This document shows, one piece after another, positions 1 to 8,436 of a stretch of 25,110 nucleotides of DNA. A model generated the notes under the pieces. The model ran no database searches. It was not told where the DNA came from and was given only the letters and a program-made list of their open reading frames with translations. The DNA is from a virus. Position 1 is the first letter of the stretch. Each line of letters starts with the position of its first letter. The stretch is from the IMG/VR virus record IMGVR_UViG_3300026518_000056, positions 1 to 25,110 of that record; one strand, 5' to 3'. Made by a program: the position numbers and the translations under genes.

Positions 1-354
1 GAGCTTTTTGCACAAGGGAAAAGCCCCTCTTTAATTGCTTTAGATTTACAAGTTTCTACACAAAGTGTAAACAATGTTTTAGGACTTAAAAAAGTAAAGA
101 AATTTCTTAAAGATGTTATTAATGAGCAATTCAATGTATTAAAAGAGGGTAGATTAAGAATATTAAATAAAATTATAAATGATAAGCTAGCAAAATTAGA
201 AAGAGATAATGGTGGTGATTTAGCAGACTCTACAAACAAAGATATAGTAGATTTAATGAGAGAGATGGATAATATGCTAAAAGAGAGAGAAAAAAAAGAG
301 TTAGGTACAAATGATAACACATATATTAATATTTTAAAACAGGTTCTTGATTGA
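1..354 (+). CDS. terS: Terminase small subunit (C-terminal part)
   Basis: This reading frame is open from the left edge to a TGA at 352-354; its start lies outside the window. The visible 117 residues begin with a helix-turn-helix-like stretch (SPSLIALDLQVSTQSVNNVL, about residues 8-27). A charged, helical lysine- and glutamate-rich region follows (KLAKLERD, MREMDNMLKEREKKE). Small terminase subunits bind the phage packaging site through an N-terminal helix-turn-helix and oligomerise through helices, so both features fit. The identification rests mainly on position: its stop overlaps the start of the large terminase gene (TGATG). It was too incomplete to compare with a family by length. Confidence 0.7.
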   Translation, partial: ELFAQGKSPSLIALDLQVSTQSVNNVLGLKKVKKFLKDVINEQFNVLKEGRLRILNKIINDKLAKLERDNGGDLADSTNKDIVDLMREMDNMLKEREKKELGTNDNTYINILKQVLD

Positions 355-1703
355 TGAAAACTGCTATTTCTGTAGATGTTGCACAATATCTTGAAGTTAA
401 AAAAAGATTAAATTATAACAAAGCTTGCAAAACTTTTAAATTTTTTCCACATAAGACTCAACAAATTATTATAGACACTTTTCAAGAGGGTTTATTTAGC
501 TGTATGTCTTTAGTGTGTGGTCGTAGGTGGGGAAAAACAGAAGTAATATCTTCAGTAGCCAGTAGTGAGATGCTTGTTCCTTTTGGGAGTGTTTTAGTTA
601 TTACACCAGTGTTTGCTAATGCTAAAGCTATTTTTGAAAAAATAGAGAGAAGATTATTAGATAGTAAAATACCTATTAAATCAAAAGATTCAAAGGCTCT
701 CACATTTACAACTGCTTATAATAGTAAAATAGTTGTAGCAACCCCTAAAAGTATTGAAAGTGCTTTGGGATTTATGTATTCTCTAATTATTTTTGATGAG
801 GCTCAATCTATCACAGATTTGATAAATATTTTTGAAAACTACCTTGAACCAGCTCTGGCAGATTTTGGAGTAAATGAAGAGACAGGGTTTTTTAATGCTA
901 AAACAGTTTTTATAGGAACTGCTAGAGATGAATCAGCTGATTTATTTAAAATTGTATTAAGAGCTAAGAATAAAAAGAAATATGCTGGGTATGTAAACTT
1001 TACTATGAAAACAGAGGATAATCCATACATTCCAAAATCTTTTTTAGCTACAAAAAGAAGAGAATTAGACCCAATAACTTTTGGAAGAGAGTATGAGGGT
1101 ATTTGGTCTAAACTTAATAATAGCCTTGTTTATTACTCTTTTGACTCTGTAAAGAATGTTATAAGTAAAAAAGAAGCTGATACAAGATTGGCAGGAAAGG
1201 GAATAGTTATAGCTGGGATTGATATGGGATATAGTGATAACTTTGCATGTTTATGGGCTGGGGTAGAGCCTTTAACAGGTAAAATAATTATAACAACAGA
1301 ATATAGACAAAATAAAACACCTATAGAAATACACCATAAAAACTTGATAAAGCATGAGAAAAATTTAACATATGGAAAGATACTTAGATTTGGAGACCCA
1401 TCTGCCCCACAAGTTATGTCTGACCTATCTTACACTTATAAATACAATATAATACCAGCTATAAATGATATTGATGAGGGTATTCAGCTATGTAATCAAA
1501 AATTTTATAGGGGTGATTTATTAGTAAGTGAGGAATGCAGTGATTTAATAGAGGAATTAACTAACATGGTTTGGAAAGATGCTACAGAAAAAACAGTAGC
1601 TAGAACAGCTTCTTTACTACACTTTGACTTAGCTTTAGCTTCTTTACGATATATGATTATAACATGGGCTGTTCAAAGCAATATGCAGATTTCGGTAGTA
1701 TAA
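354..1703 (+). CDS. terL: Terminase large subunit (packaging ATPase/nuclease)
   Basis: This motor pumps phage DNA into the prohead and cuts the concatemer. Counting from the ATG at 354 (449 residues), the N-terminal ATPase has a Walker A-like CGRRWGKT (about 55-62), a Walker B LIIFDEAQS (about 144-152) and a coupling-motif candidate FIGTARDE (about 186-193). The C-terminal RNase H-like nuclease has acidic residues in GIDMGYSDN (D290), FGDPSAP (D348) and HFDLALASLRY (D425). Length is normal for the family. An in-frame TTG directly upstream at 351 could also start it; I prefer the ATG because it overlaps the preceding stop as TGATG. A CGATATAT element lies near its 3' end at 1647. The packaging mechanism (cos or pac) cannot be told from this. 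Confidence 0.95.
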   Translation: MKTAISVDVAQYLEVKKRLNYNKACKTFKFFPHKTQQIIIDTFQEGLFSCMSLVCGRRWGKTEVISSVASSEMLVPFGSVLVITPVFANAKAIFEKIERRLLDSKIPIKSKDSKALTFTTAYNSKIVVATPKSIESALGFMYSLIIFDEAQSITDLINIFENYLEPALADFGVNEETGFFNAKTVFIGTARDESADLFKIVLRAKNKKKYAGYVNFTMKTEDNPYIPKSFLATKRRELDPITFGREYEGIWSKLNNSLVYYSFDSVKNVISKKEADTRLAGKGIVIAGIDMGYSDNFACLWAGVEPLTGKIIITTEYRQNKTPIEIHHKNLIKHEKNLTYGKILRFGDPSAPQVMSDLSYTYKYNIIPAINDIDEGIQLCNQKFYRGDLLVSEECSDLIEELTNMVWKDATEKTVARTASLLHFDLALASLRYMIITWAVQSNMQISVV

Positions 1704-1713
1704 AGGACATTTA

Positions 1714-3084
1714 TTGAGTTTTTTTAAAAATCCATTTAAAAGCAAAAAACCTATACAAAAAACCCTTAGTGCTGTAGCAATAAATAGAACAAAATCTACA
1801 AAAGCACAAGATAAAATTAATGAAGCTTACAAAGATGGTAATGGTAATTTAGCAAAAAGTACAGAAGAAAACTCTTTGCATACCTCTGAATTGGTGTTTT
1901 CTTGTGTTGATTATATTAGTAAAGCTGCTAGCCAAGCTACTCCACGCCTTTATTCAGTAACTGCTAACAGTAAAGAAGAAAAGCCTGTAAAAAATAAAAA
2001 ACTACAAGCATGGTTACAAAAACCTAACCCTTTTTGGTGTTGGGGGGATATAATAGAAGTTATAATTCAAGAGCTTTTATTGTCTGGGTCGGGGTATATG
2101 ACTTTAGAAACTAATAAAGGGGTTTTAGAATCTTGGGTACTTCCTTCTCCTTCTAATATGGAAGTTGTACCAGATGCTAAAAAGTTTATAGCAGGATTTT
2201 TATATAATAAAAAAATAGCTTATAAACCTAATGAAGTTTGTATGTTTAGAAACCCAACTTTGAACAATGCTTTTTATGGGCTACCAGCTGTAAAACCTTT
2301 GATAGATACTTTAAAATTAGAGGGAAGTTCTATTGATGAACTGTACTCTTTTTACACAGATTCTACAATACTTAGTGGAGTGTTACAATCAGAGACTTTT
2401 GTTTCCCCAGAGCAGACAGGGGAATTGAGAGAGCAATTTAATGCTCTTTACAAAAAGGGTGGTTCTGGACATAGAGGTGTTGCTGTTCTGCCTTATAAAA
2501 TGGCATATTCACCAATACAAGCAAACCCTAAAGATTCTTTATTATTAGATTCTATAAATGTTTCTGCACAAAGAGTTATGAGAGTTTTTAAAGTAAATGC
2601 TTTAGTATTAGGTGGGGAGAACACTTCTACAACACACCCAATGGAATTGATGAAAGTTGTTTATAACACAGCTGTAAGACCATATTTATATAGAATACAA
2701 GACCAATTAACTTTGTTTTTAAGAAACACTTTTAAAGATGATACCCTCTTTTTTAAATTTGATTTTGATAGAGTTGTAGAGTTGGATACCTCTTTGGATA
2801 TAAAAGCTTCCTCAGCTAAAACTTTATATACTACAGGTGTAGCAAGTTTAAATGAAGCAAGAGATTTAGTAGGATTACCTAAACTTACAGAAGCAGCAGC
2901 AGATAAAAATGTTTTAGCAGCTTACTTGCTAGGTACAGGTTTTAGTTATATACAAGATTTAACAGATGGTGTAGTTCCTACTGCCACAGCAACTACAACA
3001 CCTCAACCAGCAGGTAGTACAGACCCTAGTGGCGGAGCAGCAGACTTAACACAAACAACAAACACAGGAGCAACAAATGGATAA
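1714..3084 (+). CDS. Portal protein (HK97-type)
   Basis: The portal is the dodecameric ring at the capsid vertex through which DNA enters and to which the tail is joined. The 456-residue protein has the HK97-type portal signature in its second half: MRVFKVNALVLGGENTST (about residues 289-306), then a helical region VYNTAVRPYLYRIQDQLT that would form the stem and wing, then DFDRVVELD. The C-terminal 40 residues are a low-complexity Thr/Pro/Gly/Ala tail. The start is TTG at 1714, with an AAAGGA ribosome binding site six bases upstream (1702-1707); no ATG gives a comparable start. It sits between the large terminase and the prohead protease, as in HK97-like phages, and overlaps the latter by 8 bases. 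Confidence 0.93.
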   Translation: MSFFKNPFKSKKPIQKTLSAVAINRTKSTKAQDKINEAYKDGNGNLAKSTEENSLHTSELVFSCVDYISKAASQATPRLYSVTANSKEEKPVKNKKLQAWLQKPNPFWCWGDIIEVIIQELLLSGSGYMTLETNKGVLESWVLPSPSNMEVVPDAKKFIAGFLYNKKIAYKPNEVCMFRNPTLNNAFYGLPAVKPLIDTLKLEGSSIDELYSFYTDSTILSGVLQSETFVSPEQTGELREQFNALYKKGGSGHRGVAVLPYKMAYSPIQANPKDSLLLDSINVSAQRVMRVFKVNALVLGGENTSTTHPMELMKVVYNTAVRPYLYRIQDQLTLFLRNTFKDDTLFFKFDFDRVVELDTSLDIKASSAKTLYTTGVASLNEARDLVGLPKLTEAAADKNVLAAYLLGTGFSYIQDLTDGVVPTATATTTPQPAGSTDPSGGAADLTQTTNTGATNG

Positions 3085-4222
3085 GAAAAAAGTAGTTAAT
3101 TTAGTAGTAAAGGATTTAACATTTACACAATCAGCTGAAAATGCAGATGTAGTTATTATAGCAGGATATGCAAATAAATATTTAGCTGATGGGGGAGGGG
3201 TTTTGATAGACCATTCTCAAGAATCTGTTCTTCCTAGCAGTTATGATTTAAGCACTTTTAAAAAGAACCCTATAATTTTGTATAACCATAGCACTTATGA
3301 CCCTGTAGGAAAAGCTATTAATATAGATATTAAACCAGAGGGCTTGTACATAGAAGCTGAAATACACAAACAGATGGATGAAAAAGTTTTTTATGGGGCT
3401 AAAAATGGTATTTTAAAAACACTGTCTATTGGCTTTAACTTTAAAGATGGGAAATATGTAAATGATATTTTCTACTATACAGATTTAGAGTTGTTTGAAA
3501 TATCTATTGTTGCTGTTCCTGATAACAATGAGGCTATTTTTGGGGTACTTACTACCTCTCCTTGTGCAAATGGTGGCTCTTGTTTGTTAGCCTCTGTACC
3601 AACTAACAAAAAAGATTTAGGCACTGTCTATACAAAATCAGCAGAACTCAATGTAGGAGCTTGGAAAGACACAGATAAAACAGAGTTAAAGAAAGCTTTA
3701 ATAGCTATAAACGACCAAGCTTTATTATCTGATGCTTTTTTAATATATGATGAAAAAAATACAGAACTTTGTAAGTTTCCACACCATATTCTTACAGACA
3801 AAGGGTTACAAGTAAGTCAAGAGGGATTAGCCTCTGCAATGTCTGCACTAAATAGTTTACAAGAAGATAGCCCATATAGTAAAGAAGTTCAAAAAGGGGC
3901 ATGGGAGCATTTGCAAAAACATTATTCAGAGCTAAAAGATGTAGAAATGCCTGATATAATTTTATCTAATTTAGAAAGATTTAAAGATAATGAACAAATA
4001 GACCCGAATACTACGATAAATACTACAACAGGTGATACTTCTGCTCAAAACCCACAGACAGACGGTGGTGAGAAAAAAGAAAATAAGCCGGATTTGTCAG
4101 ATAAGGAAGTTCTTTTAAGTACTTTAGAAGAGCTAAAAGGTTCACCAGAAGGGTTAGACACCCTACTTGAGGTGTATGCAAAAGTAGAGGATGTACTTAA
4201 TAGTACATTACTAAATGAATAA
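3077..4222 (+). CDS. HK97-type prohead protease with extended C-terminal region
   Basis: This maturation serine protease trims the capsid protein inside the prohead. Residues about 20-160 match the prohead protease fold. Candidate catalytic residues are His71 (ILYNHST), Ser117 (KTLSIGF) and a supporting Glu141 (ELFEISIVAVP). The protein is 381 residues, roughly double a minimal protease. Residues about 190-290 hold a second region with KFPHH (233-237), an amphipathic helix set and WEHLQKHYSEL (276-286). I recall this arrangement as an extension on other phage proteases but cannot assign a function. The last 80 residues are acidic and polar, as expected for a scaffolding tail, and no separate scaffold gene is present. 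AGGAG at 3066-3070 supports the ATG at 3077, which overlaps the portal gene. Confidence 0.9.
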   Translation: MDKKKVVNLVVKDLTFTQSAENADVVIIAGYANKYLADGGGVLIDHSQESVLPSSYDLSTFKKNPIILYNHSTYDPVGKAINIDIKPEGLYIEAEIHKQMDEKVFYGAKNGILKTLSIGFNFKDGKYVNDIFYYTDLELFEISIVAVPDNNEAIFGVLTTSPCANGGSCLLASVPTNKKDLGTVYTKSAELNVGAWKDTDKTELKKALIAINDQALLSDAFLIYDEKNTELCKFPHHILTDKGLQVSQEGLASAMSALNSLQEDSPYSKEVQKGAWEHLQKHYSELKDVEMPDIILSNLERFKDNEQIDPNTTINTTTGDTSAQNPQTDGGEKKENKPDLSDKEVLLSTLEELKGSPEGLDTLLEVYAKVEDVLNSTLLNE

Positions 4223-4232
4223 GGGAAACGAT

Positions 4233-5447
4233 ATGGGATTACAAGTAATAAAAGATATGGATACTAAAGTTAAGGCTTTAGAAGAGGCAATGGCTACACA
4301 AAAAAGTGATGCTGACAATCTTATAGAAGAGCTTAGAGGTGAGATGAAAGACTTGGTAGCTGAAAGAAAGACAGGGTTTGGGGATGAGAAAGTTTATTCT
4401 GATGGGCAAGTTGCACAAGCTAGAAAAAAGGGTAGTAAACTCTATTTGAAATCTTTGCTTTCTGGCAGAGATATGGCAAGTTTTGATGAGTATAAAGATA
4501 TTGAAAACATAATTAGTAAGGCACTAAAGCCTACTGATGTTTCAGCATGGTTGGCGGAAGAGTTTAGTTCCGATGTAATTGCAGAATTAGAAGCTGTACT
4601 TAAGGTGGAAGCTCTTTTTGGTAAAGTTACTATGCCAGCAAATAGAAATACTTTTTCAATTCCAGGAAAGACTGGTGATGCAGTGGCTTATCTTATAGCC
4701 CCAGGTGATGATGCTATTGAATCAGCTATTGCAGCTGCTAAAGTTAGTTTTACAACACAAAGAATTAAAACTCTTATAGGTGTTACTGACCAAGCTGATA
4801 TAGAGTCTATAACAGCGATAGTAGATTTAGTTAAAAAAGAATTAGCAAGGTCTTTAGCAAGAGCTACAGAAAATGCTATTATAATGGGAGATACTACAAC
4901 AGCTACAGCAAATAGTGTTTTAAAAGCTTTTGATGGGGTCTTAAAAATGGCTGTAGATGCTGGGAACACTTTTGATAATGGTGGTGGAGTAATTACTGCA
5001 GCTAATATAGCAAATACACGAGCAACTTTGGGTATATATGGTGTAATGGCTTCTGATTTAGCTATTGTTGCTCCTGTCAATTCTGCTTATGCAATGCTAC
5101 AGTTTCCTGAAGTGCTAACTATAGATAAGTATGGTGTTAATGCAACTATCTTAAAAGGTGAAATTGGAAAATTGTGGGGAATGCCTATAATAGTTACAGA
5201 TTTTATTGCAACTAACCTAGATGCTAGTGGTAAGGTTGATACTACTACTACTCCAGGCACAAAAACTGCTGTTTTAATTGTGAATAAAAACTATCTTGCT
5301 GTTGCAGATAGAGGGAGTGCCTCTCTTGAGACAGAAAGAAAAGCTGTATCAAGCACAACTTTATATGTTGGGTTTAGAGATGTTGATTTTAAAAAATTAA
5401 CCATCACTTCAACACCTGTTGCTGCATTAGTAAATGTACAAGCTTAG
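4233..5447 (+). CDS. Major capsid protein (HK97 fold)
   Basis: This is the main shell subunit. I choose the ATG at 4233 because AAGGGA at 4221-4226 sits six bases upstream. An in-frame ATG at 4215 overlaps the protease stop but lacks that spacing. The product is 404 residues. The first 50 or so are a charged coiled coil (VKALEEAMATQK, LIEELRGEMKDL) that looks like a scaffolding delta domain, probably removed by the upstream protease. The body has the usual features of this family: a P-domain-like helix and sheet region and TENAIIMGDTT in the middle, and an A-domain-like stretch (GEIGKLWGMPIIVTD) followed by RDVDFKKLTI near the end. A stem-loop follows the gene. Codon use strongly prefers AGA for arginine. 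Confidence 0.93.
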   Translation: MGLQVIKDMDTKVKALEEAMATQKSDADNLIEELRGEMKDLVAERKTGFGDEKVYSDGQVAQARKKGSKLYLKSLLSGRDMASFDEYKDIENIISKALKPTDVSAWLAEEFSSDVIAELEAVLKVEALFGKVTMPANRNTFSIPGKTGDAVAYLIAPGDDAIESAIAAAKVSFTTQRIKTLIGVTDQADIESITAIVDLVKKELARSLARATENAIIMGDTTTATANSVLKAFDGVLKMAVDAGNTFDNGGGVITAANIANTRATLGIYGVMASDLAIVAPVNSAYAMLQFPEVLTIDKYGVNATILKGEIGKLWGMPIIVTDFIATNLDASGKVDTTTTPGTKTAVLIVNKNYLAVADRGSASLETERKAVSSTTLYVGFRDVDFKKLTITSTPVAALVNVQA

Positions 5448-5450
5448 TTT

Positions 5451-5459
5451 TGATATATT
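5451..5459 (+). promoter_or_regulatory. Weak candidate -10 element TGATATATT
   Basis: This is a one-base variant (TGATATATT instead of CGATATAtt) of the motif found before the genes at 7190, 8511, 14958 and 23670. It sits about 47 bases before the ATG at 5499, further than in the others, and directly before a stem-loop. If it is a promoter, transcription would begin inside the hairpin. It lacks the conserved CG. Confidence 0.35.
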
Positions 5460-5480
5460 TGGGGGTTAAAATCCCCAAAT
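5457..5480 (+). terminator. Stem-loop after the major capsid gene
   Basis: ATTTGGGG at 5457-5464 pairs perfectly with CCCCAAAT at 5473-5480 around an eight-base loop. The following bases are TTAATAT rather than a long T run, so this may be a partial terminator or an mRNA 3'-end stabiliser that leaves capsid mRNA more abundant than the downstream neck genes. Confidence 0.6.
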
Positions 5481-5498
5481 TTAATATAAAGGTTACTT

Positions 5499-5696
5499 AT
5501 GGTAAAAATTAAATGTATTGGTGCAGGTATTACAAGTAAAGGTATTCGTTTTACAAATGATGGCGATGCACTATATGATGTAGATGATGCTACTGCTTCT
5601 TATTTAATAACTACTTTTCCTAAAATGTTTATAAAAATAGAAAAGATAGTAGCAAAGAAAGCAGTAAAAAAAGTTTATAAAACAAGTAAAGAATAA
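5499..5696 (+). CDS. Small protein following the capsid gene
   Basis: This is a 65-residue basic protein with an AAAGG ribosome binding site at 5488-5492. Residues 1-45 look like a small beta-rich domain (MVKIKCIGAGITSKGIRFT, then DGDALYDVDDATASYLI). The last 20 residues are strongly lysine-rich (IEKIVAKKAVKKVYKTSKE). Small open frames in this position, between capsid and connector, are common in siphophages. They are often head-decoration or completion proteins or of unknown role. I do not recognise a specific family. It reads on into the next gene with a two-base gap, so it is co-expressed with the neck genes. Confidence 0.7.
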   Translation: MVKIKCIGAGITSKGIRFTNDGDALYDVDDATASYLITTFPKMFIKIEKIVAKKAVKKVYKTSKE

Positions 5697-5698
5697 AT

Positions 5699-6256
5699 AT
5701 GTGGGAATTGCTACTACCAGATGCTAAAAAGTTTTTAAATATTACAGACATAGAAGCAGATGGGTTAATAAAACTACTGTTACAGTATGTCGAAGATTAT
5801 ATATTTGCTTCTTTTGGAGTAGCAATAGAGCAACGCACAATTATTGAGTACCCAACATCTGATTTTGGGGTTAGTGTTATATACACAAATTCTGGTATTA
5901 TACAAAGTGTTATAGAGTTTTTAGTAGACAATGTTGATAATACTACAAACTTGACTACTTACTCATTCTTTAAAAATAATTCTATAAAACTAACTAAAAA
6001 CTCTCCAATTCTTTTATCTCCTGCCTCAGAGTATAAGCTTACTTATATAGTAGGGTACAATGACCCAGATAAAATACCAAGAGGCTTAAAAGGTGCTTTT
6101 TTTAATATTGTAAAAAAGATTTATATAGATGTTACAAAAAATACAGACTCTTATACTGCAATTAGTACGGGAGTAAAAGAGAGTGTAAAATTAATAGATA
6201 GTATTCCTTTAATAGCATTACAAACTTTACAAAGCTATAGAGTATATAAGTTATGA
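5699..6256 (+). CDS. Head-tail connector / DNA packaging adaptor (gp6-like)
   Basis: This is the likely adaptor ring that docks under the portal. The 185-residue protein starts with a helix-rich region (LLLPDAKKFLNITDIEADGL, then IKLLLQYVEDYIFASFG) typical of the HK97 gp6 family. A beta region follows, and then a long amphipathic helix (PRGLKGAFFNIVKKIYIDVT) and a second helical end. This helix, loop and helix layout, together with its place after the capsid gene, is the basis for the call; sequence identity to known adaptors is low by eye. The next gene starts inside its stop codon (ATGA at 6253-6256), so the two are translationally coupled. Confidence 0.75.
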   Translation: MWELLLPDAKKFLNITDIEADGLIKLLLQYVEDYIFASFGVAIEQRTIIEYPTSDFGVSVIYTNSGIIQSVIEFLVDNVDNTTNLTTYSFFKNNSIKLTKNSPILLSPASEYKLTYIVGYNDPDKIPRGLKGAFFNIVKKIYIDVTKNTDSYTAISTGVKESVKLIDSIPLIALQTLQSYRVYKL

Positions 6257-6726
6257 TTTCACAAGACTTTACTCAAAAGTCTTGGAAAAACTTTAGATTT
6301 TCTCTTGAAAAATATAGTGATGAGCTTATATCAGAGTATTTAAAATATGCTACAAAAGCTACAAATAAGTGGGAACAAAGCGTAAAACATGCTGTTGGCA
6401 AACAATTACCCAAACAATACTGGCACAGCAAAAGACCTAATAGTAGAAAACTATTTCCTTACAAAAATACAGGTAGCCAACAAGACTCTGTCTTAGCTGG
6501 TGTTACTAGGCGTGTTTCTGGGCAAGGTAATATCAATATCACAGCTTGGGGGCAGATTAAAGCTCCTTATGCCCACTATACAAATGAGGGCAAACCTGCA
6601 AGAGCAAAAGGCAATGGTGTTGCTTGGAAAGGTTGGGAAACAGATGTTTTTGAGGGTGGCAGAGGGAAACTAACAGGAATGTCCGATATATTTGATAAGA
6701 TAGCTGGAATGAGGAGTATTTTATGA
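6253..6726 (+). CDS. HK97 gp10-like neck / tail completion protein
   Basis: This 157-residue basic protein opens with a helical region (FRFSLEKYSDELISEYLKYA) and then has the recognisable ending of gp10-type proteins: IKAPYAHYTNEGKPARAKG (about residues 102-120), comparable to the YA-x-YvE-x-GT pattern in that family. Such proteins sit at the head-tail interface. It overlaps both neighbours by four bases (ATGA at each end). A CGATATATT element and an AGGAG site for the next gene are embedded near its 3' end. The function is inferred from this motif and from gene order. Confidence 0.65.
   Translation: MISQDFTQKSWKNFRFSLEKYSDELISEYLKYATKATNKWEQSVKHAVGKQLPKQYWHSKRPNSRKLFPYKNTGSQQDSVLAGVTRRVSGQGNINITAWGQIKAPYAHYTNEGKPARAKGNGVAWKGWETDVFEGGRGKLTGMSDIFDKIAGMRSIL
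6684..6692 (+). promoter_or_regulatory. Intragenic candidate promoter element CGATATATT
   Basis: This is a copy of the CGATATA motif inside the gp10-like gene, read there as Ser-Asp-Ile. It lies 39 bases before the ATG of the tail terminator gene (6723), close to the 33-36 base spacing of the four intergenic copies. TATATT at 6687-6692 would be the -10 box. An intragenic promoter is plausible but could be chance. Confidence 0.45.
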
Positions 6727-7133
6727 GAGTAAAACTAGTTGAGGCAATTTTATCCGATTTAAAAAAGTCAAAGAGGTATAAAAATTTATATAAAAATATA
6801 GTGCCTTTATGGACAGATATACCCAGATTTCCTGCTGTGTCTGTTCTATATGAAAGTGAACATAAAGATTTAAGTAGACTTTCTGGCAATAGATTTTATT
6901 ATGAGGGAATTATTTTAATATATCTTTTTAACAAACAAAAATCAGCAAACTCTTATGAAGATGTTTTGTCAGATTTTATTACAGAAATATATACATTGAT
7001 AAAAAATAATACATATTTAAGAAATAATACGATTGACTGTTCAGTGGCAGAGATGAAAAGAGAGGGTGGTATTGTACATCCATATGCAATAGCACAAATA
7101 AAAATAACTGTAAAGTACCAGCAAACTGTTTGA
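6723..7133 (+). CDS. Tail terminator-like protein
   Basis: This 136-residue protein is placed where siphophages encode the tail terminator, the hexamer that caps the finished tail tube and joins it to the head: just before the major tail protein. Visible features fit the small alpha/beta fold of that group: an N-terminal helix (VKLVEAILSDLKKSKRY), a central beta region with PAVSVLYESEHKDLSRLSG, a second helix (SYEDVLSDFITEIYTLIKN) and a final strand (AIAQIKITVKYQQ). It starts inside the previous gene with AGGAG just upstream. No catalytic motif is expected or seen. A structure prediction would settle whether it has the gpU/gp17-like fold. Confidence 0.65.
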   Translation: MRVKLVEAILSDLKKSKRYKNLYKNIVPLWTDIPRFPAVSVLYESEHKDLSRLSGNRFYYEGIILIYLFNKQKSANSYEDVLSDFITEIYTLIKNNTYLRNNTIDCSVAEMKREGGIVHPYAIAQIKITVKYQQTV

Positions 7134-7153
7134 GCAATTATAATACAGTTTGT

Positions 7154-7162
7154 CGATATAAT
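7154..7162 (+). promoter_or_regulatory. Candidate late promoter, CGATATAAT, before the major tail gene
   Basis: TATAAT at 7157-7162 is a perfect -10 box, preceded by the CGA shared with the other copies and by T-rich sequence. It is 36 bases before the ATG at 7190, leaving room for a start site about seven bases downstream and a short leader with AAGGA (7179-7183). No -35 box is evident at normal spacing. Confidence 0.7.
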
Positions 7163-7189
7163 TTATAGAAAACATATTAAGGATAAAAA

Positions 7190-8431
7190 ATGGGAATTTA
7201 TAGAACCACTGGGGCAGTGTATGCTGTCATAAAAGAAGCTAGTTTTAATGTTGGAGGCACTTTTACTGATAGTGATGTAGTTAGTGTTACTTCTGATACT
7301 TCATTAAAACCAGAAGTTGATTCTATTGAGAGAAAAGCTACAACAGCTTCTTTCATAGGTTTGCCAGCACTAGCTGGAAAAGAGCATGGCTCTGGTACTT
7401 TTGGGGTTGAACTAATCCCAGACTCTGCTGTAGCCCCCGCTAATGTAGTTGGCTCTACTATTTTAGAAGTAGCTCTTGGTATTAAATCAATTCCTGGGGC
7501 AGGGACAGGAGCAATAATCGGAAAAACTGTAACAGGAATAGATTTTACTTTTGCTGCTGCTGACAGTTCAGTTGCATGGACTTCTACAGATTTGTCATAT
7601 ATGATAACAGGGGATAAAGTTAATATATCTGGCTCTACCTCTAATGATGGTAATTATACTGTAGCTTCTGTAGATACTGCTAACTCAAAAATTATATTTA
7701 ATGAAACTGTGGTAGATGAAGCTTCTGGGGCAACAGTTACAATTATTGATAAATCTTATCCAATGATTGAGGATTGTACAAGAACAGGCTCTACTGGAGA
7801 TGCCTTTCTTTATAAGTTAAATAAAGCTTGTGGCTCACAAGATAGTCTAGCAATTAAAATGATTTTAGGCTGTACTGCTAGTGATAGTCAAAGCTTAATA
7901 TTTAAAGGCATTGTTCCAAACTCTAGTAAGTTCACTTTTCCTGTAGCTGATGTAGCAACTGTAACTTTTGATGTTGGTGCTTCTAGTTTTCAAACAAAAG
8001 CTGGGGAAGCTGTTTTAACAAGCACATCTCTTACTACCAACCCTTATGTTGGCAAGAATGCAGCATTTAAAGTGGATGGTGTTGTTTATGAAGCTAAGGA
8101 TGTTGAGTACACTATTACCAACACTGTTTCAGATAGAGAGTCTTTAACAGGTAGTGGGATAGATAGTAAAGCCGTCACTAAAAAAGAGATAAAAGGTACT
8201 TTATCAGTAACTTTTCAAAATTGGGATGAGCTTAATAAGTTTAAGGGTAATACAAATGCAAGTATTTACCTAGAAACTGATTCTGGTGATAGTCTTTTTG
8301 CAACATATTTACCTCTTGTTAGGTATTCTGCTGTTGATGTGGCAGATGATAGTGGTATTTTAATTAACAAAATTGAGTTTACAGCATATGAAGATGCTTA
8401 TGGTGAAGCTCTTTACATAGCTCACAAATAA
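7190..8431 (+). CDS. Major tail (tube) protein
   Basis: This is the repeating subunit of the tail tube. The 413-residue protein has the usual tube organisation: an N-terminal strand region (SLKPEVDSIERKATTASFIG), a central part (GSGTFGVELIPDSAV), and a C-terminal half with SLIFKGIVPNSSKFTFPVAD followed by strands. About residues 107-187 form a separate Thr/Ser-rich beta insert with GDKVNISGSTSNDGNYTVAS and EASGATVTI, a pattern I recall as a recurrent small domain in phage tail tube proteins. It has its own candidate promoter (7154) and is followed by a GC-rich stem-loop, consistent with high, separately tuned expression. It is larger than lambda-type tube proteins because of the insert. Confidence 0.85.
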   Translation: MGIYRTTGAVYAVIKEASFNVGGTFTDSDVVSVTSDTSLKPEVDSIERKATTASFIGLPALAGKEHGSGTFGVELIPDSAVAPANVVGSTILEVALGIKSIPGAGTGAIIGKTVTGIDFTFAAADSSVAWTSTDLSYMITGDKVNISGSTSNDGNYTVASVDTANSKIIFNETVVDEASGATVTIIDKSYPMIEDCTRTGSTGDAFLYKLNKACGSQDSLAIKMILGCTASDSQSLIFKGIVPNSSKFTFPVADVATVTFDVGASSFQTKAGEAVLTSTSLTTNPYVGKNAAFKVDGVVYEAKDVEYTITNTVSDRESLTGSGIDSKAVTKKEIKGTLSVTFQNWDELNKFKGNTNASIYLETDSGDSLFATYLPLVRYSAVDVADDSGILINKIEFTAYEDAYGEALYIAHK

Positions 8432-8436
8432 TGTTT

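Noticed and set aside
1647-1655. CGATATATG inside the large terminase gene as a promoter for the portal gene
   Set aside because: It lies 67 bases before the TTG start, twice the spacing of the convincing copies, and encodes Arg-Tyr-Met in a conserved nuclease segment. Kept only as part of the motif count.
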